Of a DNA stretch of 11,756 nt, positions 1 through 6,727 are shown piece after piece. The stretch comes from Bacillota bacterium (lineage in GTDB: Bacteria; Bacillota; Clostridia; Lachnospirales; Lachnospiraceae): positions 1-11,756 of the forward strand of contig JAEWEO010000205.1 of the NCBI GenBank assembly GCA_023389295.1. Reading direction: 5' to 3'. Positions within the stretch are counted from its first letter, which is position 1. The number at the start of each line of letters is the position of its first letter. The notes under the pieces are model-generated. The model was not told the DNA's origin, searched no databases, and was given only the letters and a program-made list of their open reading frames with translations. Position numbers and translations under genes: made by a program.

Positions 1-2320
1 TTTCCGTGCAGGTGTAACTGGTCTTACATCCGGAGATTTTAGTGAAGGTGCTAGTACCATTACGCAGCAGTTACTAAAAAATCAAATCTTTGATGGTGGT
101 AGAGAAGCTACCTTCATGGAACGATTAAAAAGAAAGATCCAGGAACAGTATCTTGCAATTCAACTGGAAAACGAGCTTGATAAAGATACGATCTTAGAGT
201 ATTACATTAATACCATTAATCTCGGTTCCGGAACCTATGGAGTGCAGACGGCAGCCAAACGTTACTTCAATAAAGAGGCAAAAGACTTAACCTTATCTGA
301 GTCTGCTACCATTGCTGCCATTGCCCAGCTTCCGGTTTACCTTAATCCGATTACTTATCCGGAGCGAAATGTAGTTCGTAAGAATGAAATTTTGAGAGAG
401 ATGTTAGAACAAGATCATTGTTCCCAGGAGGAATATGACGAGGCTATGGATGATGATGTTTATACCCGTATTCAATCTCTCAATGATGAAAAAGAAACCA
501 CTTCTTACTATACTTATTTTGTTGATGAGCTAATTGAACAGGTAATAACTGACTTACAAGAAAAGCTAGGTTATACCGAAACACAGGCCACTAACTTACT
601 TTATAGTGGTGGTTTGGATATATACACCACACAGGACCCGGTTATTCAAAAAATCTGTGATGATGTCTATGCGGATGAATCCAACTTCCCAGAAATAGGG
701 ATCTCTTACTGGGATCTTACTTATGCGCTTTCCATTCAAAAAGATAATGGGGAAGAAATTCATTATCACAGTAATGATTTGTTAGAATTTTACAAGGATT
801 ATGATGATCCGGATAACTTATATGTAGATGATAACGGAAGTAAATTCTCTTTACTCTTCTTAGACAAAGAAGATATGCAGGCTAAGATAGACGCTTTCCG
901 TGAAGCTATGGTAGAAGAAGGAGATACCATCCTTGCCGAAAAGATTACCATGACCATTCAGCCTCAATCTTCCTTTGTAGTAATGGATCAATATACTGGT
1001 GAAGTAATGGCAATCATAGGTGGTAGAGGTGAAAAAGAAGGTAATCGTACCTTAAATAGAGCAACCAATTCTAAGAGACAACCTGGTTCAACCTTTAAGG
1101 TAATATCCACGTATTTACCCGCACTTGATACCTTAGGCTTAACTTTGGCTAGTGTTCAGGATGATGCTGGTCCCTATTATTATCCTGGAACGCAAAAGGA
1201 AGTAAACAACTGGACTTCCAGCAAAAGGTATGAAGGTTTAACTACCTTACGTAAAGGTATCTATAATTCCATGAATATTGTAACCGTCAAAACCTTTGCT
1301 GAAGTTACTCCGCAACTTGGATTTGATTATGCGAAGAAGCTTGGCATCTCAACTCTTGTTGATTCTAGAAAAGAATCCAATGGTCGAGTGGTTTCAGACA
1401 TTAATTATCCTATGGCTCTTGGTGGTCTAACGGATGGTGTATATAATATAGAGTTAACAGCAGCCTATGCCGCTATCGCCAATGGCGGTGTTTATACAGA
1501 ACCTGTTTTCTATACTAAGATCCTGGATCAGAATGGTAAAGTATTATTAGAAAATACTCCAAAGAAGGAACAGGTCATGAAATCTTCCACTGCATATCTT
1601 CTAACTAGCGCTATGGAGGATGTTGTTAAGATCGGAACCGGTACGAGTTTAAGATTGACTGCAATTAATATGCCTGTCGCAGGTAAAACCGGATCTACTT
1701 CTGATTACAATGATTTATGGTTCTCCGGATATACTCCTTATTATACTGCAACAATTTGGTCCGGCTTTGATAGAAACCGTAGTCAAGTAGATAAAAGTTA
1801 TCCAAGAAAAATCTGGAAGACCATTATGGAACAGATTCATATCCAGAAAGGCTTGGAAACAAAAGATTTTACAATGCCCGATTCCATTGTAACAGCTAAG
1901 ATATGTACGAAATCCGGTAAGCTTGCTGTTGAAGGTGTCTGTGACCATTATATTGGTGGCAATACAGTAAAAACAGAGTATTTTGCAAAGGGTACGGAGC
2001 CAACGGACAAATGTGATGTGCATGTGAAAGCCACCGTATGTTCGGTATCCAAATCTCTTGCAACGGATAACTGTCCTTTAGATAAAGTTAAGGAAGCAGT
2101 ATATTTGGATAAGAATGAAACTTCAAAAACCGATGATACTCCTTATCTATTACCAAAAGAGTCTTGTACCATCCATAAATCCTCTCAGACAACACCAACC
2201 AATCCGGTTTATGAAGATGAGCCGGTTCTTCCTGATATAAATGAGGAGGAAGACACCATTCTCCCAGATAACAATGAAGAAGAGGATGTACTCGATAATA
2301 TCTTCCGTTTCTTACCGTAA
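1..2320 (+). CDS. Class A penicillin-binding protein (GT51 transglycosylase plus transpeptidase), 5'-partial
   Basis: Bifunctional peptidoglycan synthase: polymerises lipid II and cross-links stem peptides at the outer face of the membrane. The frame is open from base 2, so the ATG at 116 is internal; 772 residues are visible. The GT51 motif GASTITQQLLKN lies at 47-82, followed by the family stretch YYINTINLGSGTYGVQ, so the missing N-terminus should hold the membrane anchor and the first catalytic Glu motif. The transpeptidase has all three motifs: STFK (Ser codon 1088-1090, Lys 1097-1099), SMN (1268-1276) and KTGST (1685-1699). After the catalytic domain come about 200 residues with six scattered cysteines (KIC, GVC, KCD, TVC, NCP, SCT) and a very acidic end with a tandem repeat. 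It is monocistronic in this view and ends at hairpins. The family is certain. Whether it is vegetative or sporulation-specific cannot be told. Confidence 0.96.
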   Translation, partial: FRAGVTGLTSGDFSEGASTITQQLLKNQIFDGGREATFMERLKRKIQEQYLAIQLENELDKDTILEYYINTINLGSGTYGVQTAAKRYFNKEAKDLTLSESATIAAIAQLPVYLNPITYPERNVVRKNEILREMLEQDHCSQEEYDEAMDDDVYTRIQSLNDEKETTSYYTYFVDELIEQVITDLQEKLGYTETQATNLLYSGGLDIYTTQDPVIQKICDDVYADESNFPEIGISYWDLTYALSIQKDNGEEIHYHSNDLLEFYKDYDDPDNLYVDDNGSKFSLLFLDKEDMQAKIDAFREAMVEEGDTILAEKITMTIQPQSSFVVMDQYTGEVMAIIGGRGEKEGNRTLNRATNSKRQPGSTFKVISTYLPALDTLGLTLASVQDDAGPYYYPGTQKEVNNWTSSKRYEGLTTLRKGIYNSMNIVTVKTFAEVTPQLGFDYAKKLGISTLVDSRKESNGRVVSDINYPMALGGLTDGVYNIELTAAYAAIANGGVYTEPVFYTKILDQNGKVLLENTPKKEQVMKSSTAYLLTSAMEDVVKIGTGTSLRLTAINMPVAGKTGSTSDYNDLWFSGYTPYYTATIWSGFDRNRSQVDKSYPRKIWKTIMEQIHIQKGLETKDFTMPDSIVTAKICTKSGKLAVEGVCDHYIGGNTVKTEYFAKGTEPTDKCDVHVKATVCSVSKSLATDNCPLDKVKEAVYLDKNETSKTDDTPYLLPKESCTIHKSSQTTPTNPVYEDEPVLPDINEEEDTILPDNNEEEDVLDNIFRFLP
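2228..2293 (+). repeat. Tandem 11-codon repeat in the PBP tail
   Basis: Two adjacent 33-base units (2228-2260 and 2261-2293) encode LPDINEEEDTI and LPDNNEEEDVL. Synonymous differences between the copies (for example gag/gaa) show that the duplication is not fresh. The result is a highly acidic C-terminal tail on an extracytoplasmic enzyme. Confidence 0.8.
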
Positions 2321-2329
2321 GCTTTTAAA

Positions 2330-2359
2330 ATAAGTGAATTAGCATGATAATTCACTTAT
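2330..2359. terminator. AT-rich hairpin after the PBP gene
   Basis: Perfect 11-bp inverted repeat: ATAAGTGAATT at 2330-2340 and its complement at 2349-2359, with an 8-base loop, starting 10 bases after the PBP stop. It lacks a U-tract and is AT-rich, so it is more likely an RNA 3'-end stabiliser or part of a double terminator than a strong terminator alone. Confidence 0.5.
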
Positions 2360-2372
2360 CATGTATCATAAC

Positions 2373-2413
2373 AAAATCCACCGATAAGCCCTCTGGGCTA
2401 ACGGTGGATTTTT
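2373..2413. terminator. Bidirectional Rho-independent terminator between convergent genes
   Basis: AAAATCCACCG (2373-2383) pairs with CGGTGGATTTT (2402-2412), with an inner stem AGCCC (2387-2391)/GGGCT (2395-2399). A T5 run (2409-2413) follows on the + strand, and TTTT closes the stem on the - strand. It sits between the PBP stop (2320) and the spoVAE stop (2438), so it can end both transcripts. Confidence 0.85.
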
Positions 2414-2437
2414 AGCTTCAAACATATTGATAATAAG

Positions 2438-2794
2438 CTATGATTTCATTTTTGAATTAAAACACCATGAAGCGATATAACTAAAGATTAGCGCAGAGGA
2501 TATTCCTACCGCAGAAGAGGTAAAGCCACCTTTAAAGATACCGATAAATCCATCTTTATCAACGGCCTCTTTAACCCCCTTAAACAACACGTTACCAAAT
2601 CCGGTTAAGGGTACGCTTGCACCCGCACCCGCCCATTTTGAAAAGGGCTCATAAATACCAATCGCGCCTAAAATAGAACCTAGGACAACAAGTATAACCA
2701 TGACTCTACCAGGCATTAATTTTGTATTATCTAGTAAAACCTGAACGGCCGCACAGATTAAACCTCCAATCACAAATGCTTTAACATAATCCAT
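2438..2794 (-). CDS. spoVAE: Stage V sporulation protein AE (SpoVAEb type)
   Basis: Small integral membrane component of the SpoVA machinery, which moves dipicolinic acid into the forespore and releases it at germination. The 118 residues show three to four hydrophobic segments (about 5-21, 31-48 and 93-111) and the family signature AGAGASVPLTGFGN at residues 55-68. SpoVAC in this operon carries the same signature. The start is ATG at 2794: AAGGAGA (2804-2810) lies 9 bases before it. A TTG three codons upstream (2801-2803) is in frame but directly abuts that ribosome binding site, so it cannot be the start. It is the last gene of the leftward operon, 48 bases after spoVAD, and ends just before the bidirectional terminator. 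The length fits the clostridial SpoVAE/SpoVAEb form, and no SpoVAEa or SpoVAF is present. Confidence 0.93.
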   Translation of the reverse strand: MDYVKAFVIGGLICAAVQVLLDNTKLMPGRVMVILVVLGSILGAIGIYEPFSKWAGAGASVPLTGFGNVLFKGVKEAVDKDGFIGIFKGGFTSSAVGISSALIFSYIASWCFNSKMKS

Positions 2795-2842
2795 ATATAA
2801 CAATCTCCTTCCAAGATATAACTTTTAAAAGATTACAAAACT

Positions 2843-3892
2843 TTACTGTGCTTCTACGATAACAGCATGAGCAATTCCGGGTACTGTCTTGCCTTCATTA
2901 AAGCTTACTTGGGAAAGTAGGGCACCGGTTGGAACAAAGAGTACCCGCTTCCAATTACCTTCTCTAAGTTGCTTTAAGATATAACCAGCAAAAGTAATCG
3001 CTGAACAACCGCAGCCACTACCACCAGCATGAGTATCCTGATTCTCTTTATCAAAAATTTCTATACCACAGTCCATATGGTTATTACTGATATCATAATT
3101 TTTCTCTTTTAACAAATCGATTAAGATACTCTTCCCCACATCCCCTAAGTCTCCGGTAATAATCTTATCATAGTAATTCGGCTCTACTCCTAAATCTTCA
3201 AAGTTTTGCTTAATGGTCTCAAAGGCTGCCGGAGCCATTGCCGCTCCCATATTCATAGAATCTTTTAGACCGTAATCTACAATCTTACCGGTAGTAATTC
3301 CCTTAATCACTACCGCCTTTTCGTTTGCTGTCTGATTCTTTTGATTCGAAAGTATTACAGCACCACTCCCCGTAACTGTCCAGGAAGCCGAGAAAGGACG
3401 TTGATTACCATAATCGAGAGGAAACCTAAACTGCTTTTCTGCTCCCGCAAAATGACTCGAGGTAATTGCTATTACACGATCTGCATATCCACCCTCAATT
3501 AAAATTGCACCAAGTGACATAGCCTCACCCATGGTGGAACAAGCTCCATATATTCCAAACAACGGTATATCAAGTTCAGCGATACCAAAAGAGGTAGCAA
3601 TCAATTGTCCCAAAAGATCTCCACCAATCATATATCGAATATCTGTATTTTTTAGTCCTGCTTTTTGAAGAACTTTGTTAGCAGCCTCCTTCATAAGTTC
3701 ACTTTCTGCTTCTTCCCAACTATTCTTCCCTACCATTGAGTCTTCCTCTATTACATCAAAAAGAGAACCAAGAGGTCCTTCTCCTTCTTTTTTTCCTGCA
3801 ATTGAGGATGCTGCGATAATATAAGGAGGATTAGAAAACAGTAGACTTTGTTTTCCCACCATTTTAGATTTTTTCGCTTCTTTATCAGACAT
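2843..3892 (-). CDS. spoVAD: Stage V sporulation protein AD, dipicolinate-binding
   Basis: Soluble-domain SpoVA subunit with a thiolase-like fold that binds dipicolinic acid on the forespore/spore inner membrane (family knowledge). The 349 residues are close to the usual length of about 340. Thiolase-like features are visible: a cysteine in GIYGACSTMGEA (Cys118, residues 113-124), the segment FSASWTVTGSGAVIL (167-181), GDLGDVG (247-253), and a C-terminal Gly/Cys loop HAGGSGCGCSA (288-298). The family is thought not to be an active condensing enzyme even though it keeps the fold. The start is ATG at 3890-3892 with AGGAG about 9 bases upstream. It is flanked by spoVAC (68-base gap) and spoVAE (48-base gap), all on one strand, which is the standard AC-AD-AE order. 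Confidence 0.97.
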   Translation of the reverse strand: MSDKEAKKSKMVGKQSLLFSNPPYIIAASSIAGKKEGEGPLGSLFDVIEEDSMVGKNSWEEAESELMKEAANKVLQKAGLKNTDIRYMIGGDLLGQLIATSFGIAELDIPLFGIYGACSTMGEAMSLGAILIEGGYADRVIAITSSHFAGAEKQFRFPLDYGNQRPFSASWTVTGSGAVILSNQKNQTANEKAVVIKGITTGKIVDYGLKDSMNMGAAMAPAAFETIKQNFEDLGVEPNYYDKIITGDLGDVGKSILIDLLKEKNYDISNNHMDCGIEIFDKENQDTHAGGSGCGCSAITFAGYILKQLREGNWKRVLFVPTGALLSQVSFNEGKTVPGIAHAVIVEAQ

Positions 3893-3960
3893 TGTTACAA
3901 CTCCTTAGCTTTATTTAATATTTTAATTTTGAAGGTCTTTTTATAGTTATTCAGCGTTAT

Positions 3961-4464
3961 CTATACTACTTTTAAAATCTTTAATATATAATAGATCAAT
4001 CCTAGTAACCAGGATGAGAAGATACCATACAAAATAACGGGTCCCGCAATGGTGAATATTTTACATCCAATACCAAATATCTGGCCTTCTTTTTTATATT
4101 CTACTGCCGGGGCAGCTACAGAATTAGCAAATCCGGTAATTGGAACTAAGGTTCCGGCTCCTGCAAATTTGGCAAGCTTCTGATAAAATCCTAATCCGGT
4201 CAGAAGTACCGATAAAAACACCAAGGTTACGCTGGTATATGACTTGGCATTGTCCTCTCCTGCTCCCAAATAGCTATAATAATTCATAAAGCATTGACCA
4301 ATGGTACAGATAATACCACCAATAAGAAAAGCTTTTAAAGTATTTTTAAAAATACTGAATTTAGGTGTAACCTCTTTTACATACTGATTGTAATTTTGAT
4401 CTCTTTTTGTTTTGTCTTTTTCTCTAACTACACTTGAAGCCGAACTTTTTTTCTGATTACTCAT
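3961..4464 (-). CDS. spoVAC: Stage V sporulation protein AC
   Basis: Membrane protein of the SpoVA dipicolinate channel; the SpoVAC family has been described as mechanosensitive. From ATG 4464 it is 167 residues. A polar, lysine-rich N-terminus of about 38 residues is followed by hydrophobic segments near 43-62, 77-94 and 136-162, and by the signature AGAGTLVPITGFAN (101-114) shared with SpoVAE. GGAGG (4470-4474) is 5 bases before this ATG. An in-frame TTG at 4474-4476 overlaps the ribosome binding site and is rejected, which removes four residues (MEVS) from the longest frame. It follows the 52-codon membrane-protein gene by 14 bases, suggesting translational coupling. spoVAA and spoVAB, which precede it in Bacillus, are absent. 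Confidence 0.95.
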   Translation of the reverse strand: MSNQKKSSASSVVREKDKTKRDQNYNQYVKEVTPKFSIFKNTLKAFLIGGIICTIGQCFMNYYSYLGAGEDNAKSYTSVTLVFLSVLLTGLGFYQKLAKFAGAGTLVPITGFANSVAAPAVEYKKEGQIFGIGCKIFTIAGPVILYGIFSSWLLGLIYYILKILKVV

Positions 4465-4469
4465 AGAAA

Positions 4470-4474
4470 CCTCC
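4470..4474 (-). promoter_or_regulatory. Ribosome binding site that fixes the spoVAC start
   Basis: GGAGG on the minus strand, 5 bases before ATG 4464. It overlaps the upstream in-frame TTG (4474-4476), so it excludes that codon as the initiator. It lies just after the TAG of the 52-codon gene (4479-4481). Confidence 0.8.
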
Positions 4475-4478
4475 AATT

Positions 4479-4637
4479 CTATCCAATGAAATTGCTTTTG
4501 TAATGTACTAGAGTACCATCAAATTCCGATGCCTTTCCCTCTGTAAAAAAGCTGACATAAATAACAATAATAACAGCAGCTATAATGATCAATGCGACAA
4601 TCCATAAAACCTTTTTTCTTGCTGACATAAGAAGCAT
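4479..4637 (-). CDS. Short single-pass membrane protein (52 aa) between sigF and spoVAC, unrecognised
   Basis: I do not recognise this gene. It reads from ATG 4637 to TAG 4479, or from the in-frame ATG at 4628, which removes three residues. After a basic start (SARKK, residues 5-9) comes one long hydrophobic helix (about 10-31, rich in Ile, Val and Ala), then a hydrophilic tail of about 21 residues that includes the segment GKASEFDGTLVHYKSN. The basic side suggests N-in, C-out topology. An AAAGG sequence lies 5 bases before ATG 4637. Its stop is 14 bases from the spoVAC ATG, and the spoVAC ribosome binding site lies in that gap, so the two are probably translated together. It sits where Bacillus has spoVAA-spoVAB but is far too short to be either. 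Reality is supported by layout, ribosome binding site and composition. Function is unknown; a SpoVA-associated small membrane subunit is a guess. Confidence 0.68.
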   Translation of the reverse strand: MLLMSARKKVLWIVALIIIAAVIIVIYVSFFTEGKASEFDGTLVHYKSNFIG

Positions 4638-4684
4638 CTGATCCTTTCCTTGAAAAAATACTATATAAATAGCTACATTTACAT

Positions 4685-4724
4685 AAAAGAAAGCATCAGA
4701 TGATGGTATCTGATGCTTTCTTTA
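4685..4724 (-). terminator. Strong hairpin between sigF and the spoVA block
   Basis: Perfect 15-bp inverted repeat, 4686-4700 with 4709-4723, and an 8-base loop (4701-4708). On the minus strand the second arm ends in CTTTCTTTT, a modest U-rich tail. It lies 95 bases past the sigF stop and about 48 bases before the 52-codon gene, so it would terminate or attenuate the spoIIA transcript before spoVA. SpoVA genes need later, forespore-specific expression in known sporeformers, which fits a boundary here. Confidence 0.7.
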
Positions 4725-4818
4725 CTTACTATTTATTTTCTAGTTACTATTATATCGATTACATAATTTACTATACTGGTAAATTTTTCACTACATCTAT
4801 TTCAATGAAAAACAAGTC

Positions 4819-5547
4819 TTATGCCCCAAGTTTTTCCCTCATTATCTTCAGTATTCTTTTTTCCATTCTTGAAACCTGTACTTGAGAAATTCCAAGTTCC
4901 TTAGCAATATCTGTTTGCGTTCTATCTTTAAAGTATCGAAGTTTAATTATTTCTTGCTCCTTCTCATCTAAGGATTCAATGATTTCCTTAAGTGCAAGTT
5001 TATCCACCAAATCATCACTTTCATCTTTTGTTTCTGCTAATTTATCAATAAGATATATTGGGCTTCCATCCCCTTGATAAATTGTTTTATAAAGGGACTC
5101 AACCTCTGCCCCTGTCTCCAAAGCCATTACAATTTCATCCTTTGCTATACCCAGTTCTTCCTCTATCTCATCTATGGTTGGGTCACGTCCATAAACATTA
5201 CCATATCTTTCGCGTATCATTCTTATTTTTGTTGCGGATTCTTTTAGAGATCTGCTTACCTTAATCATACCGTCATCTCTTAAAAAGCGTTTTATTTCAC
5301 CGGTAATCATAGGAACGGCATAAGTTGAGAATTTAACCTCATAGGATGAATCAAACTTATCTATTGCCTTAATAAGACCTATACTGCCGATTTGGAACAG
5401 ATCCTCCATCTCATGCCCTCTACCTACAAATCTTCTAACAATACTCCACACAAGACCGACATTCTCAGTAACAACACGATCCCTTGCTTCTTTATCGCCT
5501 TCCTTCGATCGTTTAATCAGTTCAAGCGTATCCACATTAAACCCCAC
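4819..5547 (-). CDS. sigF: RNA polymerase sporulation sigma factor F
   Basis: First forespore-specific sigma factor, held inactive by SpoIIAB until septation. The 242 residues show sigma-70 region 2 (about 46-92, with EDLFQIGSIGLIKAIDKF and the -10 recognition helix area FSTYAVPMITGEIKRFLRD), region 3 (about 96-145) and region 4 (about 188-238) with a helix-turn-helix around TDIAKELGISQVQVSRMEKR. The start is GTG at 5545-5547 with AAGGA almost adjacent. A second in-frame GTG at 5535 has GTGGGG 6 bases upstream and would give 238 residues; either is possible, and no ATG serves. An AGGAGG further up lies 18 bases before GTG 5547. The gene follows spoIIAB by 32 bases in the classic spoIIA order. 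A distinct sporulation sigma (sigG) is ruled out mainly by this context. Confidence 0.95.
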   Translation of the reverse strand: MGFNVDTLELIKRSKEGDKEARDRVVTENVGLVWSIVRRFVGRGHEMEDLFQIGSIGLIKAIDKFDSSYEVKFSTYAVPMITGEIKRFLRDDGMIKVSRSLKESATKIRMIRERYGNVYGRDPTIDEIEEELGIAKDEIVMALETGAEVESLYKTIYQGDGSPIYLIDKLAETKDESDDLVDKLALKEIIESLDEKEQEIIKLRYFKDRTQTDIAKELGISQVQVSRMEKRILKIMREKLGA

Positions 5548-5579
5548 TTCCTTTCAACCGTTTTTCCTCCTATGACCAA

Positions 5580-6053
5580 CTATGCCTCCTTTTGAAAGGC
5601 TTCCTGCATAATGTCTCTAAGTATTCCAGATTTCCCTACTTTTTTCTTCATTTTAACCAAAGTCCCTTTACCGGTTACAGATTTCACTTCCAGTTCATCC
5701 ATGAATGCTTCCATAAAGGAAAACCCCATACCGGAACGTTCTAATTCCGGTCTTGTGGTATATAAAGGCTCCATAGCTTTTTCAATATTATCTATTCCAA
5801 CACCTTCATCGGTAATCTCCACCGTGATTTCATTTCCACTTATCATGCAATGCATCTTAATAATGCCTTTGCAATCAGGATACCCATGAATAATTGAGTT
5901 GGTTACTGCTTCTGATACAGCAGTTTTTATATCTGCCAACTCCTCAATGGTCGGATCTAACTGAGCTGCAAAAGCTGCTACTACGGTCCTGGCAAAGCTT
6001 TCATTCTGTGATTTGCTTTCAAATAGCAAGGTCATTTCATTTTTATCATTCAT
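5580..6053 (-). CDS. spoIIAB: Anti-sigma F factor / serine kinase SpoIIAB
   Basis: GHKL-family protein kinase that binds SigF with ATP and phosphorylates SpoIIAA. In its 157 residues the ATP-binding boxes are intact: N box SEAVTNSIIHGY (47-58, with Glu48 and Asn52), G1 box DEGVGI (82-87), and the lid/G2 ERSGMGFSFM (105-114). The N-terminus (NDKNEM, then SQNESFA) matches the family start, and an in-frame TAA lies four codons upstream, so ATG 6053 is secure. The nearest Shine-Dalgarno-like run (AAAGGGG) is about 13 bases away, longer than ideal. The C-terminus runs about ten residues longer than the Bacillus protein (from memory). It is separated from spoIIAA by 114 bases, whereas the two genes are normally tightly coupled. 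Confidence 0.97.
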   Translation of the reverse strand: MNDKNEMTLLFESKSQNESFARTVVAAFAAQLDPTIEELADIKTAVSEAVTNSIIHGYPDCKGIIKMHCMISGNEITVEITDEGVGIDNIEKAMEPLYTTRPELERSGMGFSFMEAFMDELEVKSVTGKGTLVKMKKKVGKSGILRDIMQEAFQKEA

Positions 6054-6126
6054 TGCGTTTACTTATCCCCTTTCCTCTTTCTAACCTTTGAAACAAACTA
6101 TATATGCATCATCCCTTTTCTAGACA

Positions 6127-6151
6127 CATAAGTAACACTATTTAACTTATG
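6127..6151 (-). other. Hairpin in the spoIIAA-spoIIAB gap
   Basis: CATAAGT (6127-6133) and ACTTATG (6145-6151) form a 7-bp stem that extends by two A-T pairs past a one-base bulge. There is no U-tract, so it is not a terminator. It may influence RNA stability, or translation of spoIIAB relative to spoIIAA. No promoter or short gene is convincing in this 114-base gap. Confidence 0.4.
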
Positions 6152-6167
6152 AAATCCATTCCTAGGG

Positions 6168-6557
6168 CTAAGCTTTTTGTATGATTGTTAATGCCGTCTC
6201 CACCGAGTCATATTTCTCAATAATCTTATATAAACCGGATAATCGAAAGATTCGATCCACCACCGAATTTACATTGGCTACGGCAGTCTTTCCCCCAATA
6301 AATATTACTTTTTTATACCTTCCCATGACAACTCCGATTCCTGCGCTATCCATAAAATTAGCTCCTGAGAAGTCAAAAATTATATTTTTGACATTATTAC
6401 GATCAATCAGTTTGTCCGCTTTTTCTCTAATTTGAATAGCATTGTGATGATCTAACTCATCATTTAAATGTATGATCAGACACCGACCATAAATTTCGTA
6501 GATAGTTCCCTCCTCTCTGATCATATTGGCATTCTTCTGTTTTTTGTTTTCTTGCAT
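6168..6557 (-). CDS. spoIIAA: Anti-anti-sigma factor SpoIIAA
   Basis: STAS-domain partner of SpoIIAB. Its unphosphorylated form releases SigF, and SpoIIAB inactivates it by phosphorylating one serine. The 129 residues show the family segment GELDHH-like NDELDHHNA (32-40) and the phosphorylation loop FMDSAGIGV (68-76), placing the phosphoserine at Ser71. Then come GRYKK (79-83) and RLFxxSGL-like RIFRLSGLYKII. AGGAGG lies 9 bases before ATG 6557, a strong ribosome binding site that supports this start. It therefore carries about 11 extra, mostly Lys/Asn/Gln residues ahead of the STAS domain compared with the Bacillus form; Met12 would be the shorter alternative. It is first in the spoIIA trio, 170 bases after the TPR gene and just beyond a hairpin. 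Confidence 0.96.
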   Translation of the reverse strand: MQENKKQKNANMIREEGTIYEIYGRCLIIHLNDELDHHNAIQIREKADKLIDRNNVKNIIFDFSGANFMDSAGIGVVMGRYKKVIFIGGKTAVANVNSVVDRIFRLSGLYKIIEKYDSVETALTIIQKA

Positions 6558-6603
6558 GCTCTACTGCCTCCTGACTTTACCATATATTTCCTCTATTGAT
6601 GTA

Positions 6604-6664
6604 TTAAAAAAAGACCTTTTATGGATAGGTTTTTTCACCTACTTCATGAAATGTCTTTTTTTAA
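6604..6664. terminator. A7/T7-flanked hairpin between the TPR gene and spoIIAA
   Basis: TTAAAAAAAGAC (6604-6615) pairs perfectly with GTCTTTTTTTAA (6653-6664), with an inner stem TAGGT (6626-6630)/ACCTA (6637-6641) and mismatches between. The minus-strand product is an imperfect stem ending in a T7 run, a plausible intrinsic terminator or attenuator downstream of the TPR gene. The structure is symmetrical, so it could also work on the other strand. It leaves only about 46 bases before the spoIIAA ATG. Confidence 0.65.
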
Positions 6665-6727
6665 TAAGCTTCTTATCATAAGTTATTTGTAATATAAATT
6701 TGTCAGTAGTCTTAGATTACAACCAGT

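Noticed and set aside
1715..2023. 102-codon open frame on the minus strand inside the PBP gene
   Set aside because: Antisense to a gene with intact catalytic motifs, with no ribosome binding site or domain; a shadow frame.
2801..2803. TTG as spoVAE start
   Set aside because: Directly abuts the AAGGAGA ribosome binding site; ATG 2794 has proper spacing.
4474..4476. TTG as spoVAC start
   Set aside because: Overlaps the GGAGG ribosome binding site of ATG 4464.
5611..5889. 92-codon plus-strand open frame opposite spoIIAB
   Set aside because: Composition reflects the complement of a conserved gene. The same applies to the other plus-strand frames across 5058-7656 and 9912-11471.
6583..6591. Sigma-H -35-like AGAGGAAAT (minus) just before spoIIAA
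   Set aside because: Good -35 match, but the -10 would fall on the ribosome binding site and does not match.
6697..6706. TTTGTCA sequence resembling a Spo0A box upstream of spoIIAA
   Set aside because: The core diverges after TTTGTCA and there is no associated promoter; too weak to list.
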